58,471 bases of DNA from Ignavibacteria bacterium (GCA_947495975.1 CANMBE010000016.1:1-58471), one strand, 5' to 3'. Shown: positions 23,345 to 32,222, counted from the first letter of the stretch. A program made the numbers and translations. Notes: generated from the letters alone by a model not told the origin.

Positions 23345-25600
23345 GTGTCAAAGACGGCCAATAAGCAACGTAGGTCTACAACCGACGAACCAGAACACGT
23401 GTTTGGCTTGGACGTTGAAGGGGATCTCGCCTTTCTTATTACGGAAGGCAAGAAACACCTCCAGCGATTCAATGTTGATCTCGTTTCACGTGCGTTTCGC
23501 TTTTGTGTTGAAGCACATAAGAAAGATGTGCGTGTTTCTGGTGAGCCCTACTATACACATCCAGCTAATGTTGCGCTTATCGTTATGCGCGAGATTCCGC
23601 TTGATGATGTTAGTGTAGTTGCTGCGCTCCTTCATGACGTAGTAGAAGACACCACGTTTTCGCTCAAAGATCTTAAGGCAGAATTCGGTACAGAGGTTGC
23701 CGACATTGTAGACGGCGCAACAAAAATCTCTGATGTTTTTGAGAGTAGAGAGATAACACAGGCAGAGAATTACCGCAAGCTGTTGCTCTCTCTTGTTAAT
23801 GATGTGCGTGTGATACTGGTGAAGTTTGCAGACCGACTTCACAACATGCGAACGATAGAATCACTCTCTCGTGAACGTCAAGAGCGCATGGCGCGAGAGA
23901 CCATGGAAATATATGCGCCCTTTGCGCACCGCTTTGGGCTTGGAAACATCAAGTGGGAGCTAGAAGATCTATCGTTCAAGGTGTTGCACCGTGATGCGTA
24001 TGACGATATCAAGCATCAGCTCAACACCTCTCGTGAAGAACGCGAGGAATTTATTGAGCGCTTCAGCAAGCCAGTGGCAGACAAGCTAACCGAACATGGC
24101 GTGAAGTTTGAGATTAATGGGCGACCAAAACACTTATACTCCATTTATAAAAAAATGGCAACGCAGGGCAAGTCACTTGATGAACTCTATGATCTGTTTG
24201 CTGTGCGGATCATACTAGAAACTGAAGAAAACAACGATTGTTTCTTGGCATATGGAATTGCCAGCGAAATTTATCGTCCCGTTCCGGAACGATTTAAGAA
24301 CTATATCAGCGTACCGAAAAAGAACGGTTATCAGTCGCTTCATACAACTGTGATCAGCAGTGATGGCAAGCGCGTAGAGGTTCAGATTCGCACACGTGCT
24401 ATGCATGAATTTGCAGAGCGTGGTGTTGCAGCTCACTTTCGCTATAAAGCTGCGTCGGGTGGGACTGCCTCATGGGTAGACTCAACAGATCTTGAAGAGT
24501 GGGCTAATTGGGTGCGCGATGTTTTTGAAAATGACGACGAAGAAGCAGCTAAGGATCTCTTAGAGAGTTTCAAACTCAATCTGTATCAGGACGAGATCTA
24601 CGTCTTTACACCAAAAGGTGATTTGCGAATTCTTCCTAAGGGGGCTACCCCAATCGACTTTGCATTTGACATTCACTCGCAGGTAGGTGCGATGTGTATT
24701 GGCGCAAAAGTGAATGGTCGTATCGTTCCACTTGATCACATGCTTAAGACCGGAGATCAGGTTGTCATACTTACATCAAAGAATCAAACGCCGCACCGCG
24801 ATTGGGAACGAATCGCGATAACGCACAAGGCAAAGACGCACATACGTAGGATCCTAAATGAGGAGCGTAGAGCACGCGTTGTTGAGGGCAAGGATTTATG
24901 GGAGAAGCGAGCGAGAAAACTCAAACTTCACATAAACGAAGATGAACTAGAAAAGCTCTTGCTTCACATGAAGTATGATAGTAGGTCTGAGTTTTATGCT
25001 GCCCTTGGATCCGGAACACTTTCACCAGAAGCAGCGGGCGAGATGATTTCTCAACTTCTTCAACCGGCAGCTACACCGGTTAAAGAAGCCCCCTCCAATG
25101 TGACTTTTGACCAGTTCAGTGATACTGCCCGTGATACCGCCAGTGGTGTGTACATCGTTGGACAAAACATGTCTAGCGCTAAGATTCTATTTTCTTATGC
25201 CCGCTGTTGCAATCCTGTTCCGGGAGATGATGTTGTTGGAATTGTGACTATTGGAAGTGGCATCAAGGTTCACCGCTCAACATGCCACAACGTCATTGGC
25301 TTACACGACAAGCTTAAGCCCCGCCTCGTGGAATTGTCGTGGTCACAGTCGCAGCGTGGAGAATTCCTTGCCGCAGTAAAAATCACCGGTGAAGACCGGC
25401 CAGGGATGCTAAACGACATCACAAGTGCTGTGATCTCCATCCAGAAGACGAATATCCGTGGCGTCAACATCGACGCCTATGACTCAATTTTTGAAGGAAT
25501 CTTAACCGTCTATGTGTTAGATCTTGCTCATTTGCGCAGAATCTTCGAAAAGCTTCTGAAAATCAAAGGCGTAGAGACCGTTGAGCGATTTGAAGCATAG
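23345..25600 (+). CDS. RelA/SpoT bifunctional (p)ppGpp synthetase/hydrolase
   Basis: Stringent-response enzyme, 751 residues, starting at GTG 23345. N-terminal HD hydrolase domain with intact HDVVEDTTF (around residue 97), so ppGpp hydrolysis is expected. The synthetase domain includes GRPKHLYSIYKKM, LYDLFAVRIIL and PKKNGYQSLHTTV. Then a TGS domain (DEIYVFTPKGDLRILPKGAT), a helical region, a zinc-finger-like segment (YARCCNPVPGDDVVG, HRSTCHN) and a C-terminal ACT domain (GEDRPGMLNDITSAV). The full Rel/SpoT layout with intact HD suggests a single Rel-type enzyme. The upstream secreted redoxin-propeller gene is 7 bases away and nuoJ follows in 33 bases. Confidence 0.95.
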   Translation: MSKTANKQRRSTTDEPEHVFGLDVEGDLAFLITEGKKHLQRFNVDLVSRAFRFCVEAHKKDVRVSGEPYYTHPANVALIVMREIPLDDVSVVAALLHDVVEDTTFSLKDLKAEFGTEVADIVDGATKISDVFESREITQAENYRKLLLSLVNDVRVILVKFADRLHNMRTIESLSRERQERMARETMEIYAPFAHRFGLGNIKWELEDLSFKVLHRDAYDDIKHQLNTSREEREEFIERFSKPVADKLTEHGVKFEINGRPKHLYSIYKKMATQGKSLDELYDLFAVRIILETEENNDCFLAYGIASEIYRPVPERFKNYISVPKKNGYQSLHTTVISSDGKRVEVQIRTRAMHEFAERGVAAHFRYKAASGGTASWVDSTDLEEWANWVRDVFENDDEEAAKDLLESFKLNLYQDEIYVFTPKGDLRILPKGATPIDFAFDIHSQVGAMCIGAKVNGRIVPLDHMLKTGDQVVILTSKNQTPHRDWERIAITHKAKTHIRRILNEERRARVVEGKDLWEKRARKLKLHINEDELEKLLLHMKYDSRSEFYAALGSGTLSPEAAGEMISQLLQPAATPVKEAPSNVTFDQFSDTARDTASGVYIVGQNMSSAKILFSYARCCNPVPGDDVVGIVTIGSGIKVHRSTCHNVIGLHDKLKPRLVELSWSQSQRGEFLAAVKITGEDRPGMLNDITSAVISIQKTNIRGVNIDAYDSIFEGILTVYVLDLAHLRRIFEKLLKIKGVETVERFEA

Positions 25601-25622
25601 AGGAATGGCACGCCTGCCTTCG

Positions 25623-25630
25623 TATATTTG
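25623..25630 (+). promoter_or_regulatory. Putative -7 box TATATTTG right before nuoJ
   Basis: Exact TAnnTTTG match preceded by CG. Only AGG separates it from ATG 25634, so transcription would start at or very near the start codon, giving a leaderless message. No -33 at 19 bases; a TTTG lies 30 bases upstream, a spacing also seen before guaB. Confidence 0.4.
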
Positions 25631-25633
25631 AGG

Positions 25634-26149
25634 ATGAGTTTACAGGTAATCATGTTCACGGTTTTCGCGATAGGCGCTGTTGCGTCTGCGGTCTTTACGA
25701 TCACGCGGAAAAATCCAGTCGCCTCAGCAATGTCGCTTGTAGGCCATTTCTTCATGCTCACTGGTTTGTACCTAACGCTACAGGCGCAATTTGTGGCGGC
25801 TGTGCAGGTGTTGGTGTATGCTGGTGCGATCATGGTTCTGGTGATATTCGTCATCATGCTACTGAATGTAGGCACGGAACAGCAGCACCCGCAGAGCGGT
25901 GGATTACGGACGACTTTGGGCGTAATGATGGCTGGCTTACTAGCAGTATTGATGGGCACTGCAATTCTAGCGCGCCCAACTGGACGCGTAGATTTGCCTC
26001 CTGAGTCGCTTACAATTGGTACCACTGAGGCAATTGGGCAATCGCTGTTTACTACCTATTTATTCCCTTTTGAGGCAGTGTCCCTTCTTCTTTTGGCAGC
26101 ATTGATTGGTTCAGTGATCCTTGCCAAACGTCACGTACAAGAAGGATAA
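25634..26149 (+). CDS. nuoJ: NADH-quinone oxidoreductase subunit J
   Basis: Membrane subunit of complex I near the hinge between arms, 171 residues with five membrane helices. Typical features are [21 protein letters not shown], then the helix-3 region [20 protein letters not shown], whose pi-bulge glycine and tyrosine are conserved. I prefer ATG 25634 over TTG 25628. The gene lies 5 bases before nuoK. Confidence 0.94.
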   Translation: MSLQVIMFTVFAIGAVASAVFTITRKNPVASAMSLVGHFFMLTGLYLTLQAQFVAAVQVLVYAGAIMVLVIFVIMLLNVGTEQQHPQSGGLRTTLGVMMAGLLAVLMGTAILARPTGRVDLPPESLTIGTTEAIGQSLFTTYLFPFEAVSLLLLAALIGSVILAKRHVQEG

Positions 26150-26154
26150 AAATC

Positions 26155-26469
26155 ATGCTACCAACTTCGATCCCACTCGACTACTATCTCATTCTCTCGG
26201 CGTGCCTTTTTGTCATTGGTGTAGTAGGCGTTATTACTCGGCGTAACGCAATCATCATTTTCATGTCGATTGAGTTAATGCTCAATGCAGTAAATCTATC
26301 AATGGTGGCGTTTTCTGCTTTTTCTGGCGATATCGCTGGTCAGATGTTCGTCTTCTTCATTATGGCAGTAGCTGCAGCCGAAGCGGCGGTAGGACTGGCC
26401 ATCGTTCTGGCTTTGTTCCGGAACAAACAAACTATCTATGTTGATGAGATCAACATCATGAAATGGTGA
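26155..26469 (+). CDS. nuoK: NADH-quinone oxidoreductase subunit K
   Basis: Small three-helix membrane subunit (MrpC-like) of complex I, 104 residues. Helix 2 carries the conserved Glu in [18 protein letters not shown] and helix 3 the second Glu in [20 protein letters not shown], both used in proton transfer. It follows nuoJ closely and its stop overlaps an in-frame ATG of the next gene. Confidence 0.96.
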   Translation: MLPTSIPLDYYLILSACLFVIGVVGVITRRNAIIIFMSIELMLNAVNLSMVAFSAFSGDIAGQMFVFFIMAVAAAEAAVGLAIVLALFRNKQTIYVDEINIMKW

Positions 26470-26474
26470 CTACA

Positions 26475-26969
26475 ATGAAAACCTTCGCGCTAGCTTTTGC
26501 TATCGTCCTCGCATTTGCAGGATGCACAACTACTGAGGCTCCTGATGTGTCAGCAGAGCTGCTTACTATGGATGAACTCACCAAGTCGCCAGGGTATACA
26601 TGGTTTGTTGCCGAAATGGATACCTATACCCCCAACGCAAACGTGGTGTCAGAGATTTCTACAACCATGACGTCCGCACCTGGACGTAAGGTGTGTGTGT
26701 TTGTAAAGCCCACATGTTCTTGTCGTGGCACGCAAAGGCTTTTCCCACAAGTAATGAAGACCTTAATGGCCGCGAACATTGAAATGAGCCGAGTTGAAGT
26801 TTGGTCAATGCGAGGTGCAACAGACAAACATCCGTATCAGCCTACAATTTTGATCACTGACCTTCCTGCAATCTTTGTACTAGAGGATGGCGCTGTGCGC
26901 TCTATTGTGAGCGACCAAGACTACACAGACACAAACGCTGATTCACTTATTGCGCGCGCTGTTCGCTAA
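26475..26969 (+). CDS. Putative lipoprotein with redoxin-like fold and CxC motif
   Basis: 164 residues from ATG 26475, giving a lipoprotein signal MKTFALAFAIVLAFAG with lipid-anchor Cys C17 (AFAGC). The mature part reads like a thioredoxin-fold domain: strand KVCVFVKPT (C74), then CSC (C81, C83) at the start of a helix in CRGTQRLFPQVMK, a second strand MSRVEVWSM and a cis-Pro-like DLPAIFVLEDG. The Cys pair is C-x-C, not C-x-x-C. Known function: none that I recognise. It is the third gene after nuoJ-nuoK, suggesting a role tied to the respiratory chain, but that is only context. A strong terminator follows. Confidence 0.65.
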   Translation: MKTFALAFAIVLAFAGCTTTEAPDVSAELLTMDELTKSPGYTWFVAEMDTYTPNANVVSEISTTMTSAPGRKVCVFVKPTCSCRGTQRLFPQVMKTLMAANIEMSRVEVWSMRGATDKHPYQPTILITDLPAIFVLEDGAVRSIVSDQDYTDTNADSLIARAVR

Positions 26970-27013
26970 TAGCTCGGGTAGAAATCAGCCTCTCACAACT
27001 GGCCTAAAACTGC

Positions 27014-27053
27014 AACACCCTCATGGACCTTGTCCTGAGGGTGTATTTTTTTG
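27014..27053 (+). terminator. Rho-independent terminator after the nuoJK-lipoprotein run
   Basis: Stem ACACCCTCA (27015-27023) / TGAGGGTGT (27036-27044) extended by GGAC/GTCC around loop CTT, then ATTTTTTTTG. It also lies at the 3' side of the minus-strand tRNA pair. Confidence 0.9.
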
Positions 27054-27138
27054 TACAAGCGGCGGGAGTCGAACCCGCACGGGTGTTGAGCCCGCCGGAT
27101 TTTGAGTCCGGTGCGTCTGCCAGTTCCGCCACGCTTGC
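27054..27138 (-). tRNA. tRNA-Leu (anticodon CAA)
   Basis: 85-base type II tRNA with a long variable arm. Acceptor GCAAGCG pairs with CGCTTGT (first pair G-U); the anticodon stem CGGAC/(T)CCGG region holds loop TCAAAAT with anticodon CAA; variable arm CGGGCTCAACACCCG; T arm GCGGG-TTCGACT-CCCGC; discriminator A. It decodes TTG. No encoded CCA. Located 6 bases after tRNA-Val on the same strand. Confidence 0.95.
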
Positions 27139-27144
27139 GTGTTG

Positions 27145-27219
27145 TGGGCGCTGAGGGATTTGAACCCCCGACCCTCTGCTTGTAAGGCAGATGCTCTGAA
27201 CCAGCTGAGCTAAGCGCCC
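27145..27219 (-). tRNA. tRNA-Val (anticodon TAC)
   Basis: 75-base cloverleaf. Acceptor GGGCGCT/AGCGCCC; D arm GCTCAGCTGGTTCAGAGC; anticodon stem TCTGC/GCAGA with loop CTTACAA and anticodon TAC; T arm GGGGG-TTCAAAT-CCCTC; discriminator A, no encoded CCA. Transcribed together with tRNA-Leu from the promoter just upstream. Confidence 0.97.
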
Positions 27220-27239
27220 GAATTGGGCACGCAAGACTG

Positions 27240-27271
27240 CAAAGGTACGAGAATTTTGTTAATGGCGAACA
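27240..27271 (-). promoter_or_regulatory. Promoter of tRNA-Val/tRNA-Leu: TGTTC, 19 bases, TACCTTTG
   Basis: On the minus strand TACCTTTG (27247 to 27240) matches TAnnTTTG exactly and is preceded by CG. TGTTC lies 19 bases upstream as a -33-like element. The tRNA-Val 5' end is 20 bases downstream of the box. Confidence 0.6.
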
Positions 27272-27280
27272 GCCCAAGCT

Positions 27281-27520
27281 CTATTGTACCGCTTCTACTC
27301 TACGAATTTCTGGAACCTTCATCCTCACTGCCCTCTCGATACCCGCTCTGAGGGTCATTGCGGACATGGAGCACGTTTTACAAGCGCCTACAAATCGAAG
27401 CTCCAACACGCCTGTTTCCATTTCAAATCGTACAATTTCTACATCACCGTTGTCAACGTTCAAATATGGCCGAACCTCTTGAAGAGCTTCTTCAATTCGT
27501 TGGAGCAGTGATGGCGTCAT
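27281..27520 (-). CDS. NifU C-terminal-domain (Nfu) iron-sulfur carrier
   Basis: 79-residue stand-alone Nfu domain that carries and delivers Fe-S clusters. The CxxC motif is in VGACKTCSMSAMTLRAGIE (about residues 45-63), and the N-terminal NVDNGDVEIVRFE is typical. Its ATG overlaps the mrp stop as ATGA, so it is translationally coupled to that Fe-S carrier ATPase. Both should serve cluster delivery for the many Fe-S enzymes coded here (NuoB, NuoG, NuoI, the EMO-like protein). Confidence 0.93.
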   Translation of the reverse strand: MTPSLLQRIEEALQEVRPYLNVDNGDVEIVRFEMETGVLELRFVGACKTCSMSAMTLRAGIERAVRMKVPEIRRVEAVQ

Positions 27521-28599
27521 AATGAAATTTCTACCACCGTGTCAACGGCTCTAGCATTTGCCTTGCGAATTTCGCGCACAATATTCTCTGCAACAGAACG
27601 GAATGCATCCCCAAGAGAACCTGACTCTGGGTCGAGCACGAACGGGAAACCATCATCTGCGCCTTGGCGCACCCGAACATCAATTGGTATCTCGCCCAGG
27701 AAAGGAACTGAGAACTCTTTTGCTACACTCTGCCCGCCCCCTTCACCAAAAATATGGTACTTGCGATCTGGCATGTCAGGGGGCACGAAATAGCTCATAT
27801 TCTCAACTACGCCTAGCACGTCTACCTTGACCTTTGAGAACATCTGTATAGAGCGGCGCACATCGGCTAATGCAATTTCTTGCGGAGTAGTCACCACAAC
27901 CGCTCCTGTGAGTGGAATGCGCTGCGTGAGCGTTAGCTGAATGTCTCCTGTTCCAGGGGGCAAATCAAAAATGAGGTAGTCTAACTCGCCCCATACGATT
28001 TGCTCAACAAGCATGGTGAAGTAGCCGGCTAGCATTGGACCGCGAAGGATTGCTGCTTGGTCTCGCTGCATCACAAAGCCGATGGACGCTACTTTAACGC
28101 CATACGCCTCATTTGGGTAGCCGATGACCTTTCCGTCGGCAGATTTTTCTGCTCGCATTGTTTCCGAACTAAGGCCATACATCGTAGGCTGTGAGGGTCC
28201 GTAGATATCTGCGTCCAGCAGTCCCACTGAGGCCCCTCGCTGGGCCAATGCCGCGGCTAGATTCGCCGCTACAGTGGATTTTCCTACGCCCCCCTTGCCA
28301 GAAGCCACAGCTATCAGATTTTTTATGCCCGATAGGGTTGGCATGCGGCGCGCTACCCCGCCTTTTTCGCGCACCAAAATCTCTATTTCTGCCCCGGGGT
28401 ACACTGCTCGGATGGTAGACTTACAGTCGTGGTCCAGCCGTTTTGCAGCCCAATGCAGCGGTTGAACAGCGTCAAGAAAAACGCGCACACGGTTTCCTAT
28501 CACTTCAATCTCGTGAATTGCGCCAAGTGAACCGAGTGACTGGTCCAGGTCGGAGTCAACAATAGATTCTAGTAGCGTTCTAATTTCTTGTGGGGTCAT
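27517..28599 (-). CDS. Mrp/ApbC family iron-sulfur carrier ATPase
   Basis: 360-residue MinD-like ATPase implicated in Fe-S cluster transfer. N-terminal MIP18/DUF59 domain (1 to about 80), then the deviant Walker A GKGGVGKST (about 102-110), the DADIYGPSQP switch, and FDLPPGTGDIQLTL. The position where many relatives carry CxxC (ENMSYFxCPxC) reads ENMSYFVPPDMPDRKYHIFG, so the bridging Cys pair is absent. This variant occurs in part of the family. Its stop overlaps the start of nfu by 4 bases. Confidence 0.92.
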   Translation of the reverse strand: MTPQEIRTLLESIVDSDLDQSLGSLGAIHEIEVIGNRVRVFLDAVQPLHWAAKRLDHDCKSTIRAVYPGAEIEILVREKGGVARRMPTLSGIKNLIAVASGKGGVGKSTVAANLAAALAQRGASVGLLDADIYGPSQPTMYGLSSETMRAEKSADGKVIGYPNEAYGVKVASIGFVMQRDQAAILRGPMLAGYFTMLVEQIVWGELDYLIFDLPPGTGDIQLTLTQRIPLTGAVVVTTPQEIALADVRRSIQMFSKVKVDVLGVVENMSYFVPPDMPDRKYHIFGEGGGQSVAKEFSVPFLGEIPIDVRVRQGADDGFPFVLDPESGSLGDAFRSVAENIVREIRKANARAVDTVVEISL

Positions 28600-28765
28600 G
28601 GCTGTAACAATCTGCGTGGTGAGAACTCGAGCAACGAAAATACCGATCTCTTGCCGCTTTACAGCGTGGATAAGCGAGTTAGGATTCTTATCTTTAGCCC
28701 CTTATCTATGACGATCCCATCTTAGGACACTTACATTTTCCCCGTTTCACTCATCGGAGTAATTA

Positions 28766-30766
28766 ATGAAGCATGCTCTTCTCTTTGCGATGTTCGCCGT
28801 TTCTGCGGTGATATGTCTTGCGCAAATTCCAACAGTACAGCCCAACACAACCCGGAATCAGGTATCGGCTGCTTTCAGCCCATCTGATCTGATGGCTCAG
28901 CCAACTCAGAAGGCAGAAGAGCATAGTCAAGGGGTAGTCTTTAACCGCGTTACTACGCTTGAGTTGCGCAGCAATTACCACTATTGGCCGTTTGGTGTAT
29001 GGTCAAACGCCATGTTTCAATACGAAGCAAAGTCGAACACTCTAAACATTGCTCGCAATAGAGCATTGGTTGATGGTGCTGGCGCTATCACTGGAACCGA
29101 AGTTGGAGTGTTGCGCTCAGCAAACAACGGTACATCGTGGACGTTTGACATTCTGACATCCACTCCTGATATATTCGTGTACCCCACTCTTGCGTGTATT
29201 AATCCTGACGAAGGCACTGACGCTTCAAAGCTTCCTGTCATGGTTTATGGCGCGAGCTTTGTTCGCAGCAACGGGCTTGCCTTCGGTGGCTTTACAATGT
29301 GGAACCGCACATCGGCATCTTCGTACCAAGTTTCTCTGAGCGACTATCCAGCTCCTGGTAACGGATATGCAGTAAACGAAGGAGCATTGTACGCTGATAA
29401 TTCGAGCGGATCAGTCATTTGTGCTGGCACACTCGGCACAAGTGGTTCTGCTGTATACGGTGCATATGGTATGTGGAACTTCAACCTTATTGTTGATGAC
29501 TTTGGTCAAACACCTACCATTCCTGCTGCCTGGGGATTAGACAAGTTTCGCCCAAACGCCTCTAATGGCGGCTCTTACAATGCTCCCGTACTTATTGACG
29601 GCGACGCAACTGGCACACTGTACGCTGCATTCAATAATTTTTCGTCATCGAATCTTGATGTACGCTCGGTTCAAGTTTCCAAGTCGACAGACGCAGGGGT
29701 TACGTGGGGTACGCTCAATGAAATGCCTTCTGATCTCCTCGATCAATTTGCGCTTGCTCATGGCGGCGACATTGGCTTCCAATACGGTCAATCACCATAT
29801 AGTGGCGGAGAATTCATTGCTGTAGGTGCAGAAGAATATTCATTCTTCTACCCGCTTGCAACTGGCATTAAAAGCGTTACCACTCCGGGCAGCATCGACT
29901 CAGTTGTAGCTATGCATATTGTTGAAGCATCGTATAAGAATGGCAGCTGGTCTCTTGCTGCAGTTGCTGAACTCCAAACGCTTAACCTGGATATGTGCTC
30001 AATTGAAGATTCGATTTCTACAGCGATTGGCGCTCCAGCAATATCTGTTACGGGCAGCGGACGTGGTTTTGAGATTCAAGCTGCACGCACCGTTGATGGA
30101 AGCACACTTATTGTGAAGTATGTAGACTTCAATACAGCTCGTCCTAAGAATGAATTCTCTGCAGTTCGTGTTTTTTCCGAAGAAACAAATGGATCCTACA
30201 CTGAAGGGGATCCTATCACGAGCATGTTCGATACAGACATGTATATCGTTACTCGTTTGCGCTCTAGTGCCGAATGGGGTTCACCAGCGAATGTAACAGA
30301 TGACGAAGACATGGCATTCCGCACATACATGCCAAGAACAGTCCCATCTGCCGCAGCTATTCCACTTCTTAGAGTTATCGGCACAAATGCTGGTACAATC
30401 TCGAGCCTTCTTCCAAAGGCTATTTATCAAACAGTGTATAATGGTGGCGCCTCGGTAGACTATGCCAACACAGGCGTTGTAAGTGTTGAGGATGAAAAGA
30501 CCTACGCGTTCCGCTTTGGTACAGTTGCTCCAAACCCTGTTACGTCAGCTGCAGAAGTAAGCTTCACGCTTGACCATTCAGCTACAGTTAGCATCGAAGT
30601 GTATGATATGCTTGGGTCGCAACTACGCTCCAGCCCTACACAGACTATGTCTGCGGGTATCCATGGTGTAAACGTTGATGCATCAGCATTTGCCGCTGGT
30701 ACATATAATGTTGCGCTTGTTGTGGACGGTGTTCGCATTATGAAGCCATTTGTAGTGGTTCGCTAA
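28766..30766 (+). CDS. Secreted T9SS cargo protein of unknown function
   Basis: 666 residues. Signal peptide MKHALLFAMFAVSAVICLAQ. The mature part is beta-rich and low in charge, with two Asp-box motifs (SANNGTSWTF, STDAGVTWGTL) that suggest a beta-propeller or sialidase-like fold, without any visible catalytic set. The last 85 residues (TVAPNPVTSAAEVSFTLD to KPFVVVR) are a typical T9SS type A sorting domain with the VYDMLGSQL strand. It begins after a 166-base gap; a terminator follows. Codon use resembles highly expressed genes (many GCT/GGT codons), which is an impression, not a calculation. No enzymatic role can be assigned. Confidence 0.8.
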   Translation: MKHALLFAMFAVSAVICLAQIPTVQPNTTRNQVSAAFSPSDLMAQPTQKAEEHSQGVVFNRVTTLELRSNYHYWPFGVWSNAMFQYEAKSNTLNIARNRALVDGAGAITGTEVGVLRSANNGTSWTFDILTSTPDIFVYPTLACINPDEGTDASKLPVMVYGASFVRSNGLAFGGFTMWNRTSASSYQVSLSDYPAPGNGYAVNEGALYADNSSGSVICAGTLGTSGSAVYGAYGMWNFNLIVDDFGQTPTIPAAWGLDKFRPNASNGGSYNAPVLIDGDATGTLYAAFNNFSSSNLDVRSVQVSKSTDAGVTWGTLNEMPSDLLDQFALAHGGDIGFQYGQSPYSGGEFIAVGAEEYSFFYPLATGIKSVTTPGSIDSVVAMHIVEASYKNGSWSLAAVAELQTLNLDMCSIEDSISTAIGAPAISVTGSGRGFEIQAARTVDGSTLIVKYVDFNTARPKNEFSAVRVFSEETNGSYTEGDPITSMFDTDMYIVTRLRSSAEWGSPANVTDDEDMAFRTYMPRTVPSAAAIPLLRVIGTNAGTISSLLPKAIYQTVYNGGASVDYANTGVVSVEDEKTYAFRFGTVAPNPVTSAAEVSFTLDHSATVSIEVYDMLGSQLRSSPTQTMSAGIHGVNVDASAFAAGTYNVALVVDGVRIMKPFVVVR

Positions 30767-30796
30767 GCAAAGTCACTTTACGAATTCGTATACTTG

Positions 30797-30836
30797 GGGG
30801 CGATGGACATTGCGTTCATCGCCCCTTCGTTTTTTA
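30797..30836 (+). terminator. Rho-independent terminator between two secreted-protein genes
   Basis: Stem GGGGCGATG (30797-30805) / CATCGCCCC (30817-30825), 11-base loop, then TTCGTTTTTT. It lies 11 bases before the GTG of the next gene, so it could also act as an attenuator; TATACTTG at 30789-30796 sits immediately before the stem. Confidence 0.85.
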
Positions 30837-30846
30837 GGAGTTCAGC

Positions 30847-32208
30847 GTGAAGATTCGCTACGCAGTTATTTTTGTCTTGTTTGCCGTTCTTTCGATAGCT
30901 TCACATGCTCAAGAATGGCTCCTGACCGTCCCTCAACGTGCCGTATTCTCCATTGCCTCAAACCCTCTGAATAGGTCATCTGTCATTGCTGGCAACTATT
31001 CGAGAGAGTTTCTCACGTCTGCAGATGGCGGCTCTACGTGGCAAGCACTTTCCATAGGGGAAGCCACCGGTTCATCTCAAATAAGTACGCTACTTTTTCA
31101 TCCAAGGGACACCCTCACGCTTTTTGCAGGGGGCGTTGGGTTTACGGGTCTTGAGAGGTCAACAGACGCTGGATTTTCGTGGGAGAATGTGCTGAAAGAC
31201 CCTATTGGCCTCCGATTTGAGGTTGCCAGCAATGGATGCGTAGCGTTTTACCCCGGCAGACCAGACACGATGTATGTCATTCGGAGCTCACCTGGTGTGA
31301 TCTTTCGGAGTGTAAACCGCGGTGAAAACTGGGACTCTATCGGTGTAATTCCTGGCCTTAGTGGGTCTGATCGCATGCGTGCACTTGCAATCTGCCCGGA
31401 AGTTGATAGTGCAAAGATTATGCTAGCATGTGGACGTCGTTCCATGATGTACCGATCAACAGATGGAGGAAAGACATGGGCCTCCACGGGATACGCATTT
31501 GGTGGTCAGGCAGATAACGATGGAGCGCAAATCCGCTGGAGCCCAACAGTGCCCGGCAAGGTATATGCGGTTGCCCAATTTTTAGTGGTGCAAAATACTG
31601 GCAGCGGAGGCCTGCACATTAGCACAGACTATGGTGTTACGTGGGCTGCCAAGAAATTCATGGATACATCGCTGTTTGCACTAGAGGTGTTTCCAACAAA
31701 AAATGGTGATGAAATTTTTGTTGGCGGCTCACAGCTCTCAATCACGAGTCCAGCGCTTAAAGGTGATTCTATTGTTTTCCGATCACCTGATGGTGGCACC
31801 ACATGGCAGGACCTCAGTAACATCCAATGGGTAGCAAACGAACTTGAACAGCTCGCCCCAAATGTATGGGGCTTTGCACTGGTCAATGTTGACGGTCATC
31901 CGGAGGTAATTATGGCAACCGAGGTTGGTGTATTTCGATCAACAGCGGTAACGTCCGTGCGAGAAAGCAGTCGTTCACTTCAACAAATCTCTCTGCGATC
32001 TACAGGAGCCAGCGTACTGGTTACGATGCCCGAAGGTATACATATGGGATCATATGTTATTTCCACATTGCTTGGGCAGATTATTTCGAGTGGTGCACTT
32101 AACGGAACCGGTGTTCAGCGTATTGATCTTTCTGGGTTTCCTGCAGCCCCTTACCTCATTCGTGCAAATGCTGGTGAATTTGTGGGTGCAACGATAACCA
32201 CTCGGTAA
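30847..32208 (+). CDS. Secreted Asp-box beta-propeller protein with T9SS tail (paralogue 1)
   Basis: 453 residues from GTG 30847 (MKIRYAVIFVLFAVLS signal peptide, cleaved after SHA-Q). Six Asp-box motifs of the form S-x-D-x-G-x-T-W follow at regular spacing: SADGGSTW, STDAGFSW, SVNRGENW, STDGGKTW, STDYGVTW and SPDGGTTW. Such repeats build a six- or seven-bladed propeller as in sortilin/BNR proteins; many are binding rather than catalytic. The last 80 residues (SVLVTMPEGIHMGSYV to TITTR) look like a degenerate T9SS sorting domain. The next gene is a clear paralogue, so a tandem duplication is likely. Confidence 0.82.
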   Translation: MKIRYAVIFVLFAVLSIASHAQEWLLTVPQRAVFSIASNPLNRSSVIAGNYSREFLTSADGGSTWQALSIGEATGSSQISTLLFHPRDTLTLFAGGVGFTGLERSTDAGFSWENVLKDPIGLRFEVASNGCVAFYPGRPDTMYVIRSSPGVIFRSVNRGENWDSIGVIPGLSGSDRMRALAICPEVDSAKIMLACGRRSMMYRSTDGGKTWASTGYAFGGQADNDGAQIRWSPTVPGKVYAVAQFLVVQNTGSGGLHISTDYGVTWAAKKFMDTSLFALEVFPTKNGDEIFVGGSQLSITSPALKGDSIVFRSPDGGTTWQDLSNIQWVANELEQLAPNVWGFALVNVDGHPEVIMATEVGVFRSTAVTSVRESSRSLQQISLRSTGASVLVTMPEGIHMGSYVISTLLGQIISSGALNGTGVQRIDLSGFPAAPYLIRANAGEFVGATITTR

Positions 32209-32222
32209 CAGAAAGGTGATTC

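Noticed and set aside
28600-28765. Possible riboswitch or small RNA in the 166-base gap before the secreted-protein gene
   Set aside because: No conserved riboswitch core or stable hairpin is visible; only a weak TACATTTT box.
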